From: Homalodisca vitripennis
Taxonomy: Eukaryota; Arthropoda; Insecta; Hemiptera; Cicadellidae
NCBI RefSeq assembly: GCF_021130785.1
Contig: NW_025776832.1
Coordinates: 186,001 to 250,000 of the forward strand
DNA length: 64,000 nt
Reading direction: 5' to 3'
In this document: piece by piece, positions 23,301-33,919 of the stretch
Layout of the letters: every line of letters begins with the position of its first letter
How positions within the stretch are numbered: position 1 is the first letter of the stretch
Notes under the pieces: generated by a model
What the model saw: only the letters and a program-made list of their open reading frames with translations
Databases searched by the model: none
Told to the model about the DNA's origin: nothing
Translations under genes and position numbers: made by a program

Positions 23301-25160
23301 GATTGTTATGACCAACATGTATACGAGCATTAGGAGCATCACGTATACGAGCATTACAACACAGATGTGGGGTAGTGTCATGATATTACAATAGCAGCTG
23401 GGGACCTAACAGTAAAGAGAAGGATTGTTATGACCAACATGTATACGAGCATTAGGAGCATCACGTATACGAGCATTACAACACAGATGTGGGGTAGTAT
23501 CATGATATTACAATAGCAGCTGGGGACCTAACAGTAAAGAGAAGGATTGTTATGACCAACATGTATACGAGCATTACGAGCATCATGAATACGAGCATTA
23601 CAACACAGATGTGGGGTAGTATCACGGTATTACAATAGCAGCTGTGGACCTAACAGTAAAGAGATGGATTGTTATGACCAACATGTATGTATACGAGCAT
23701 TAGGAGCATCATGTATACGAGCATTACAACACAGATGTGGGGTAGTATCACGATATTACAATAGCAGCTGGGGACCTAACAGTAAAGAGAAGGATTGTTA
23801 TGACCAACATGTATACGAGCATTAGGAGCATCACGTATACGAGCATTACAACACAGATGTGGGGTAGTGTCATGATATTACAATAGCAGCTGGGGACCTA
23901 ACAGTAAAGAGAAGGATTGTTATGACCAACATGTATACGAGCATTAGGAGCATCATGTATACGAGCATTACAACACAGATGTGGGGTAGTATCATGATAT
24001 TACAATAGCAGCTGGGGACCTAACAATAATGAGAAGGATTGTTATGACCAACAAGTATACGAGCATTAGGAGCATCATGTATACGAGCATTACAACACAG
24101 ATGTGGGGTAGTATCCGGATGTTACAACAGCAGCTGCTACTATAACAATAAAGAGAAGGATTGTTATGACCAACATGTATACGAGCATTAGGAGCATCAT
24201 GTATACGAGCATTACAACACAGATGTGGGGTAGTATCATGATATTACAATAGCAGCTGGGGACCTAACAATAATGAGAAGGATTGTTATGACCAACAAGT
24301 ATACGAGCATTAGGAGCATCATGTATACGAGCATTACAACACAGATGTGGGGTAGTATCCGGATGTTACAACAGCAGCTGCTACTATAACAATAAAGAGA
24401 AGGATTGTTATGACCAACATGTATACGAGCATTAGGAGCATCATGTATACGAGCATTACAACACAGATGTGGGGTAGTATCCGGATGTTACAACAGCAGC
24501 TGCTACTATAAACAATAAAGAGAAGGATTGTTATGACCAACATGTATACGAGCATTAGGAGCATCATGTATACGAGCATTACAACACAGATGTGGGGTAG
24601 TATCATGATATTACAATAGCAGCTGGGGACCTAACAATAATGAGAAGGATTGTTATGACCAACAAGTATACGAGCATTAGGAGCATCATGTATACGAGCA
24701 TTACAACACAGATTTTGGGGTAGTATCCGGATGTTACAACAGCAGCTGCTACTATAACAATAAAGAGAAGGATTGTTATGACCAACATGTATACGAGCAT
24801 TAGGAGCATCATGTATACGAGCATTACAACACAGATGTGGGGTAGTATCATGATATTACAATAGCAGCTGGGGACCTAACAATAATGAGAAGGATTGTTA
24901 TGACCAACAAGTATACGAGCATTAGGAGCATCATGTATACGAGCATTACAACACAGATGTGGGGTAGTATCCGGATGTTACAACAGCAGCTGCTACTATA
25001 ACAATAAAGAGAAGGATTGTTATGACCAACATGTATACGAGCATTAGGAGCATCATGTATACGAGCATTACAACACAGATGTGGGATAGTATCACGATAT
25101 TACAATAGCAGCTGCAGATATAACAGTAAACAGAAGTATTGCTACGGCCAACATGTATTC
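20345..25160 (+). repeat. 122-bp satellite array, about 39 units
   Basis: The period was measured from successive ATGTGGGG positions (20431, 20553, 20675: 122 bp). Each unit carries GTATACGA-CATTA twice, then ACAACACAGATGTGGGGTAGTATC, CAATAGCAGCTGGGGACC and GAGAAGGATTGTTATGACC. Units are highly similar, with subfamilies and higher-order periodicity: a five-unit block of about 610 bp recurs at 21.0-21.6 and 21.6-22.2 kb, and a dimer pattern runs from 24.05 to 25.07 kb. There are no spacers of the CRISPR kind. Confidence 0.95.
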
Positions 25161-25370
25161 GAACATTTCAACAGAGATGTGTGTGTAGTATATGGATGTT
25201 AAAACAGCTGCTGCTACTATAACAGTTAACGGATTGTTACTAGGGTTCAACATGTATACGAACATTACAACAGAGATTTAGGTGTGGTATGAGGATATTA
25301 CTATAGCAGCTGGTGACATAACAGTTAACAGAAGGATTACTATGGTTCAATATGAACACAATCACCACAG
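25160..25370 (+). repeat. Short-type (about 98-bp) satellite units at the array end
   Basis: Two units starting near ACATGTATTCG (25160) and ACATGTATACG (25250) match the short units of copy 1 at 18330-18530 rather than the 122-bp array. They mark the undisturbed edge of the duplicated block. Confidence 0.6.
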
Positions 25371-27838
25371 ATAAATGTGCATGATTACTAGAGCAGAATC
25401 GTAAGTTTCGACTCTGGATGTTACGACTCTGACAACTTCATAAATGCTAAGACTATTAATACCACTAGTAATGGAGCACACTTTTTATTGCTGAACCCTC
25501 CCATCAAACAATACATTTTATGCTGCTTTATATTTAAATCGAATCATCAACCAGCCAATATTCTATAATCTACTAAATAACTTCGCGTCTCGTTTTAGAG
25601 TTCTTAAATTACACTAAAACTTTGTGTTTTTAATAAATAAAACATGAACATCATTGTATGGTCTCTCTGTGAAGAATATAATCCGTCAAAACTGACTCTA
25701 CTCAAAGAAAATACGATGTTATACTTACTTTCGAACTTTTTTATTTAAACCAGCTTAAAAACGGCTTCTTATCCGATTGTTTATTCAAAATGGTGTAGAA
25801 ACGTTCTAGGAATTCATTTACTAGGGATCTGATATATCAGATGTTATATATTTATTATACCATTCAGATTTTAGTCATAGATCTTCAATGACAGACAACC
25901 TGTAGCTTAGTCAAACAAACTCTGGGCTACTTCGCAGGCACCGTTGTGATCACTACCTTACAATTATTACTATAATAATAAAACACTAAGTATGCCACAA
26001 AACGATTTGTATATCGACCTTTGCTAAGGCTGAGGCACTCAAAACATTTTAAACTATATATAGCTCATTACATTCTTGAGATGTAAGTGCAGCCAGAGTA
26101 CCAAACAGAAAAGAAGTTTATACATTCCACAGCAGACATAATATAAATTGAGCCAGCCGACTAAGTGGTAGGCTGGAATAGTACTCAAAAAACTCCTATG
26201 GATTGGCATGCGTAATTTTAATTCATACAAAATCGAATATCTCACAATAGTTAGACTACACGTGTTACTAAGTCACGTATACTATGCGTGTATTCAGTTT
26301 GCATATCAAATTATTTATTCTGCAATATTCTCGTTCTTATCAAAAAGATCAATGTGAACATTTTATCTAACGCTCAGCCAAATCCCATGCAGTGATATGT
26401 ACCATCATTACACGAGATTTTGTGCATTCAGAAATGAAAAATATAAAATAAGATTCGTAGTAATATGTACCTAACTTATGAAGAAATAAGCTACTTAATA
26501 TATGGACTCATTGATCTCATTGATAATTATGCTCCTTTCATATAGTCCAGGAACAGGTAGCCAATTTACAATGCAAACAGAGACCTTGTCATTAGGAAAT
26601 CGATATAGAAATATCAATGAACAATGAAATTGGTCGTCACCCGCACTAGTTTTTTGGAGGATGGAATAAGTTAATATTTAAAAACAATAATTATTGTCGC
26701 ATTTTAATACGTTTACACTTACAACTAACCGCCAAAATCCCTTTTCATAAATCAACGTTAACTACCATATGAACAATTGTTGCTTTTTAAGAATGGTAAC
26801 TCTCACTCTTTGTCTCATTTTATGACGTGATTAACCAAGATATAATACATAATTTTGATTTCGAAATTAAGCATTAACGCAAGTGGGCTTAACGCATTTA
26901 ATCTAGAATCTAGTAAAGCATAAAAAAGCAATTATATATTCTTGTCTAAGTTGCAGCTCTAGTCGCTAGTGATCAACTGACATGACACTGACCTCCACAA
27001 CACACCAATCTAGCTCGGTCTAGGATATTAATTATTTTTCTACGAAAATATCTAGTATAACTAGTTATTAAAACTGTTTATTGAAAATCTGTATTAACAA
27101 ATCAGTTTAAAAACCCATGTTTTAAATATTCTTCAAAGTTTTTAATCGAATATTACATTATAAGATGTCTTGACGAAAAAATGCTTAAGAGCTATAGAAT
27201 CAAAATCTATTCTGAAAAAAATTTTCAAAGAATAAAAAAACATTCAAAGATCCTTTGGAACATTTTACATTTTATTGTACACATTAATAATTGTATTAAT
27301 GAATTAATTTCACAATAAATATACAATGATTTTGGTCTTAATAGGTAGAAAGAAAGCAAATTATAGAGGTACTATGTAGTAGAAGAAAGTGAATAAAAAA
27401 GCCTAATAAGCCAGAAAATGAAATATATACCATATAAATCTCTAAAAAAATCGAATTGTGAAAGATGAATGGATGAAAAAAGAACTTTGTAATCAGCAAC
27501 TTTGTAGGATATTTGTACACATAATGAGGATCAGAAATTGTACGGGTGACATATCCCCATATTCGTTTAACGGTAAGGCGAGTCTTTTTTAAATCAGTAA
27601 AATAATATTAGAGATGTAGTCTAGAAAAGAGTTTTCTATATAATATTTTCACTGGTTTTTACAAAATGTTTTTACACAATTGATATTCTGTTTGTAATGA
27701 AATTTCGGACGAATCAAACTCACTTAAACAGTGTGCACTGTTTTTTTTTTTAATGGGTTTATATTGTGTTTGCAATAAAAATATTTTGTATTAAAACTGC
27801 TAAAATTTATTAAACAACACACATGAGGTGGGTTTGAA

Positions 27839-27870
27839 CTATGTAACAGCCCAAAGGGACTGTTACATAG
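27839..27870. other. Strong inverted repeat (hairpin)
   Basis: CTATGTAACAG and CTGTTACATAG form a perfect 11-bp stem. An inner CCC/GGG pair closes an AAA loop, with one unpaired base. No T-run or gene end is adjacent, so a terminator role is not supported; it may be a small fold-back remnant. Confidence 0.5.
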
Positions 27871-27895
27871 TGTAACAAGTCTATATTCGGTTACA

Positions 27896-27945
27896 TGAAG
27901 TGTTTCATGAACTTACATGAAGTGTTTCATGAACTTACATGAACT
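27896..27945. repeat. 22-bp tandem repeat, two-plus copies
   Basis: ACATGAAGTGTTTCATGAACTT occurs twice in a row, followed by a partial third (ACATGAACT). The unit contains the near-palindrome CATGAAGTGTTTCATG. Confidence 0.7.
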
Positions 27946-28189
27946 AAGAAAAATGTGTAACAAGTCAGTACCTGACGATAAGGAAGCTGTTTCCATGTTA
28001 TCCCCTATCTCACCACTCAACTTTGAACCAGTGTTACTTGTAAAAAAATACATAATAATTTTGAATTATCAAGCTATCTAACTCATTTCATTTGTAAAGT
28101 AGACCTAAAAACTACCGATACTTGTATAAAAACCGATATTTATAAAGTAATAATAATAACAATATATTTATTACACACTAGAAAATAAA

Positions 28190-30510
28190 TATAATTGTAT
28201 TTTAACGGTTCTAAGCAGCAGTCCACAGAATATTGCACACGTTCTTCCAATGTTGCTTACAAACATAGTACGCTCTAGCATACATTATCCTTCGGGAAGT
28301 CACACGTCCATTCATACGTGAAACCATATCCAGCTTACACGCTAAATTTTTATTTTTCAGTGTTTCAAATGTGCCAACGCCTCATCATGAACTCACACAG
28401 CAGAAGGCGTTTGACAACGAACGATGATAGATTCAAACTTTTAATAGTTTGGATTGATTAACTTTTGATACCGACAGAAAGGCCATTGATTAATCAAATA
28501 CCAACAAATACAGCCAAATGTGCGGAAGCTGTAATTCGGTCCCTCTAGGCTTGGTAATTGTCCCTGCCTCTTGCCTCGGAGTGGTGTACGTTCCTGCTTC
28601 GTACAGGATCTCAGGATAGATCGTACAGGAATGTATGATTACATTTAATATATGGAGACTTAGAGGCAGTTCAATCTATCTCAGGACCACAAGTTCCCTA
28701 GGAGCATATATGCGTGTAGCTCTGAAATTAAACTTTGCTATGACTCTAACGGTGTTTTTTCTCTAAAGAGCCGTTCTTCTTTTTTTCGTACAATCCCATC
28801 CCCCTTCCCTAGTCAAGACTCTTATTCCTGACGCCGTGTACATGAATAAGGTCGTAATAAGCCATCTCCAAGATTTCTTGAGTGCAATCGTTTGATAGGT
28901 TACGTAAAACATGAGTGCCTGAAGCACCTCAAGAACACAATCTGCCCCTCAGGGGTCAGCACTCAATCGAGCTGCATTCCCGGAATTTTTGTCAGGTAAG
29001 TCGTTTCTAAGATTGTATAATCAACAAAAACACCGACATTGGATTTTGAATTTTTAGTTTCCAAATTTGTGTTAGTAGAGTACTGAATGGATGAATTGAG
29101 CTTATCAAAATAGTTTAGTCTAATTTTTGTGAAGTGTCGTCAAAATACTGAATTACATTTACGTTTTTATAACACAACTCTATTTGTTGACGTAGACCAA
29201 AAACATTAAAGAGCTAAGGATAGGTACTCTGTGAGTCATTTTTAATTTTCCTTGATATAAGATCCAGATATTGGCGCGGCAGACCCTGAAAGCCAAATTC
29301 TACTAACTGGTGAACAATGTTTCATTCTCCACAAATTCAAATGCTTCAGTATGATATATAAATATATTAAGTACATGTTCTTGCCTTTGCAAACCATCGG
29401 CAACAAAGTCTTTATAGTTTTTGATCGCATCAATTGTGGATGTATGGTTTCTAAATTAAAACTGATGTAGGCTTAGGATTTCAAAGTTTTCCAGGTACTC
29501 CTCGAGTATATCCCAGAAAACCTTCTCAAAGATTTTGTTGAAAGCGGAAGTAATTTAAATAGGACGGTTTACCGGTTAAACAGCAATCGCTCTTTTCCAA
29601 AATTTGGATTGCCTTTGATTTTTGAAGAAGAGGCGGGAAAATTCCTTTTTCCAATGAGAAATTGATCAATTTGGTGAATGGCATCAATATATCCCTGAAG
29701 CAACATTTGAGCAAACGCACTCGCAACTTTTCTTTCATTATTATTAAATTCATTCACCACCCTTTAGGATCTTTAATTATGTTTCCCTGAACTTTAATCC
29801 CAATCGGCTTGGTGTGACTTTTAAAACTCTGCTATCGAAGAATTAGCAATAATTGTCTACACAGTTGTAGAAAAGTTTTCACAATCTTTAATGATTTGTT
29901 AATTCCATAAAATTTTGCAGCTTAAATGACTTTCCGGTAGGTTTGTCGATATTTCATAAAAATCTATTTTAAATTTCCATCCTGAGTCTTAAAGAAAGTC
30001 GCGTGATAAAACCTCAGATTCTCTCTAGAAACAAGAATACCTAAGTCACCAAAATGTTTTGTCAAGGCTTTTTTTATAAGTGATTAGTATTTTGAAATGA
30101 AAAGAAGAATTCAGAAGTAATTAACATAGTTATAAATGCAAAAACCATTTATTCAGGGTCTGCAAAGTCATTTTAAAACGGGCCATGTATCACATTTCAA
30201 ACATACATTGAGGTTGCGGGTTTACTGAGGCTTACTGCTCTTGAAGTTCAAAAAAGTTGGTCTTTTCTCTTTCGGTGTAAATTTAAAGACTATAACCTCC
30301 TGCGCGACATGGTAAGAGAGTTCTGAATTCACAACAGAGACGGTTTAATTGGGAATTTTTTGTGATTACGTTGTCAGTGGCAGTAGTTGTTGTTGCAGTA
30401 ACTCGAGTTTGTGTGTTCAAGGACAATTTTAGTCTAAATGAGTTTAAAACATCTTGAAACAGTTGTGTAAGACGTTTAGTGCGGATAGATATTTTGAACT
30501 GACAATTCAA
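28190..30510 (-). pseudogene. Degenerate non-LTR retrotransposon (LINE), EN end to RT C-terminus
   Basis: On the minus strand, 30360-30430 reads TQTRVTATTTTATDNVITK, the end of an apurinic-type endonuclease domain. 29800-30100 has a LINE connector style (VSRENLRF, KYRQTYRKVI). 29680-29753 has FTKLINFSLEKGIFPPLLQK, the start of RT. 29490-29570 has ITSAFNKIFEKVFWD with NRPI just before it. 29250-29450 continues with RNHTSTIDAIKNYK and a degenerate palm; the catalytic Asp pair is not recognisable. Frame changes and stops are frequent. 28200-28950 is probably the C-terminal/3' end. It is clearly old, and a different lineage from the element at 41.5 kb. Confidence 0.65.
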
Positions 30511-30713
30511 AACACTGTAATGTATGAATTTTAATATGTTTTATTTTTTTTGACTTGATTAAAAACTGTGATTCTGTTATGAAGTTATAATCAATTATTA
30601 GATAATTATTTAGACAAATTTTCCAGAGTACACATATCAACAGACTGAATTTATTAAAATCTTTTCCTCAATAAACAGCATACAATTGTCGTAAAAAATA
30701 AATTAAATATTGG

Positions 30714-30763
<50 letters not shown>
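30714..30763. repeat. (TA)n microsatellite
   Basis: About 25 uninterrupted TA dinucleotides lie just upstream (on the minus strand) of the degenerate LINE. Confidence 0.95.
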
Positions 30764-30765
<2 letters not shown>

Positions 30766-31079
30766 AGTATTGAAATGTAAAAATGTCATTTATAAATACA
30801 TCAAATAATATTATAATCACCCTTAAGGACTAGAAAAAATTCATTTCTGTCAGTCTCTTTATACTATATCGCTGAGACGAACTGAGTTATAAACTTGCAT
30901 GAAGCTTAACTTCTGTATAAGCTATACTAAGTTACTGAACTTGAGTTACTTATATGTCACATCGCGGTATTCGGTTGAGCGTTAGCGAATATTTTTCTAT
31001 TCATTGTAGTACCCCTCCCCCCTAGGTTACCGAACTTTTATTAATTCAACACGTATTAAACCTAACTTTATGATCACGT

Positions 31080-31320
31080 AGAAATACATCTTGGCTAAGA
31101 CTTCATCTGTGGACTTTAAATTTTACTCAAAAATTCATGTATACATAGACAAGAATGAGTCGTATGATGGTACATATCCAACCATGAAATTTAGGTAAGC
31201 ATCATTGAAACCTAAAACGTAGGAGGTAGGCACTATCACTATTTGTACAGCGGTGGATGTAACCATTTCTTTCCTGCATGAGTGAGCCTTTGCAGGACAT
31301 CTAAAAATTGAAATGAACTA
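31080..31320 (+). repeat. Dispersed repeat member (CAGCCAAATC family)
   Basis: ATGATGGTACAT...CATGAAATTTAGGTAAGC and TGCAGGACATCT align with the family seen at 62560-62840 and 19985-20165. It is strongly diverged. Confidence 0.35.
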
Positions 31321-32274
31321 TAGATCAAACATTTTACATATGCAACCTCAGCGAAGCCTGGTGCGCGACAAGTGGTGTGGTAGTGTGATAAAAATTAGTT
31401 ATTGGTTATTGTATCAATAAACAACTATTTTTAGTGGTTACTTAGTTTTGAAATTTTAAAACAAACTTCCGGGAGATAAGGTCCAATTTTTACTGTATAA
31501 GAACACGACCTATTTTTCGTGAAATCTCCTTGTGCAAGGAACCAATCGTCAGCCATGCTAATTTTAGCGTTGTAAAAACTAGGAGGTTATAGAAAGAGTT
31601 AAAAATACGAAATGTTACCAATATCATAGAATGCAATATATACATATATATAGCAAACGAATATTGTTAGTTTCAACATGCTATTCTCACTAAATCAAAT
31701 ACGAATTTAACCAATTAACTTATTTAACGCAATAACTTAAAAATCAACGAAACATCCGATCAGCCGTTACTATGGAATAATACCTGTAACCTTAGCCATC
31801 TGTTATTACAAGAGTTCTTATCAAGAGTAAAAAATTACAACTCTATAATAATAATATATTTCTGTAAGACCATCTGCAAAGATGGCGCTGTGTAAAATAT
31901 AGCCTACATTTCATATATGATGCGTTCTTTACTGACTATAGAGACAAAAACCTGTAATAAAACTGAAATTGTAAAAGTAGTACATTATAAACGTGTTCAG
32001 CAATATTTCTTCAAACAATATTGCCCAGAGACTAACCTTTCTCAATCAGAACCTTTTGTTCAGAATAAAACAGATCATCCAACAAAGAACACTTTAATAT
32101 ATCATATTGCATTTTTACTGAAAAGTTCAGTTAAAATATTTACTGAGTCACAATCTATATTGAGTTTATAAAAATTAAAACGTGTCTCAATATATTATAA
32201 GTGCTTAGTTTGAAGTTTTGGATTGAAATTTTTAAAAAGCATAATGGGATATTGAACATATGCCATCGTTACAT

Positions 32275-32345
32275 GTTATAAAAAACTATAACACAACGTT
32301 TCGAGGATTAAAAATCTACTCACTTCTTCAGGTTTAAAAGAGGCA
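32275..32345 (-). other. CTGAAGA...GAAAC motif, Penelope/hammerhead-like remnant
   Basis: The minus strand reads CCTGAAGAAGTGAGTAG, then AATCCTCGAAACGTTGTG. CTGAAGA fits the hammerhead core CUGANGA, and GAAA follows a small stem (GAG..GATT/AATCCTC). Three extra bases separate core and stem, so a working ribozyme is doubtful. Such phrases are common in animal repeats, some linked to Penelope-like elements. Confidence 0.25.
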
Positions 32346-33919
32346 ATAATAAATTATAAAATTGTATTAACAACTAGTAATTTCATAGATAATGTGATGG
32401 TATTATTTTTGTCAAAATAGAGTTGGTGAACGGATGTATCTACTTGTAATGCTCACCTCACCGCATCTGGTGATACTGTATGATTTCCCGGTGAGACTCT
32501 AAGAGCATCCCTTTCCTTGGATAAACACGCTACGTTTGGGGTGTGTCAGACACTCTCCCCACATAATACCTTTAAAATAAAAAAAGTAAAAACTTTAAAA
32601 TAAAAATTAAAAACATTGTATAGTCTTAGAAAAGATTAAAGCAAAATGAAAATCAGCCCAGTGTAAACTTACGAAATAAAATTCTCTTCATGTAGCATGT
32701 AATATTTATAACTGTAGAGTATAATAAAAATAATCGTAACTACTATAAAAATATCTTCACGTATTCGAACAACATACAAATATTAACGCGCCTTCAAAAT
32801 CAGATATAACTGTTATATGACATAACTTAAATTACAGTATGAATAAAATTTCTGACATATAAAACAAATATACAATGAATAATAAAAAATAATTCAAAAT
32901 AAATTTTGCAAGCTAATTATCAACAAAATGCCTTTAGAATATATATATTTAAGCATTTTTTTTGTTTTTAGGACTAGCCATTTTCAGCAAGTTACCAATT
33001 GAAATTATAAAAAGTCATATTTTTAATATATTATGTTTTGAAATTAAAATTCAGTAAAACTCAATGAGAGGTGCAAACAAATTACGAATAATTGTAAAAA
33101 TTATATATGTGTGTGTGTGTGTTTATTTATTTGATTGCGTTTGGTTTCTTAAAATCTAAGTTTATTGCACATTATGTGGTAAAAAAATAAATGTTCCACT
33201 CCATATTTTTCACCTTTAACATCAAACATACTAAGCACTTTATATTAAAGATGTTTACAAGAATGGATTTTTTGTTGGGCATAGAAAGGAAATTTCTGGA
33301 TTTTGTCAAGGAAGTGTAAAACACATTGATTTTTTAATTCTAGCAACAATGAAAATTAATGTTTTTCTGACATTTTTTTAAACTTCAAAACCCCTCCTTA
33401 AATTAGATTACTACGGAAATACGTGTTTTTTCTAAATACGTGAATCTTAAATGACACAATTTTTAGGTTTTGGTCTTCTTCCATGTCAATGTAATTAAAA
33501 AAAACCTTATTATCATAAATCCAAACCATTTTTACAGTCAGTTTAAGAATATATAATTAGGTCGGTATTAATAGTTTCTGTCTATGTATTGCATATGTGA
33601 AGTGCTGTTAAAGCGGGATTAATAGAGCATACTTAGCGTTTTACACGTGTATAAAATACAACATAACATTTTTCCTGGTTTGGATACTTAAAATTAAGTT
33701 TAGACAACAATTTTAAATAAATAAGTTTTTTATAACTTAATTGTAATCGTAAATATAACAATTAATATACTAATTTTTTGCACAATTCTCAGTAATATAC
33801 AAAAATAGCTGCTCATGCTGCTTCGCATTCCTTTCCTACACTATAAAACAGTTACGCAGGAATATACTTGTAAGCGTTACTATTTTCTGGAAATCTATTG
33901 ATGTCCGATATTCCCACAC

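Larger units (their letters stand above)
20248..26450 (+). repeat. Segmental duplication, copy 2, with expanded satellite
   Basis: Its flanks match copy 1 (18085-20065) at both ends; the internal satellite is grown to about 4.8 kb. The right match ends inside the CAGCCAAATC-family repeat near 26447, which suggests the breakpoint lies in that repeat. There are no genes. Minus-strand ORFs in it are satellite translations. Confidence 0.85.
26451..28140. other. AT-rich stretch without genes
   Basis: Apart from the hairpin at 27839-27870 and the short tandem repeat at 27896-27945, nothing was recognised. ORFs here are low-complexity. Confidence 0.5.
30765..33910. other. AT-rich stretch, no gene recognised
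   Basis: It holds a dispersed repeat (31080-31320), a short structured motif (32275-32345) and a short GT run (33105-33122). The plus ORF at 31917-32171 has no recognisable domain. TTTATT at 33122-33133 could serve as a distant minus-strand AATAAA for the gene ending at 33920. Confidence 0.45.

Noticed and set aside
21418..24851. Minus-strand ORFs of 82-90 aa rich in Leu/Met/Val, looking like membrane proteins
   Set aside because: They are translations of the 122-bp satellite; the unit is not a multiple of three and the ORFs have no independent start context or family.
20345..25160. CRISPR array
   Set aside because: Repeats are contiguous 122-bp units with no unique spacers, in clearly eukaryotic DNA.
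27839..27870. Transcription terminator hairpin
   Set aside because: No adjacent gene end or T-run, and the genome is eukaryotic.
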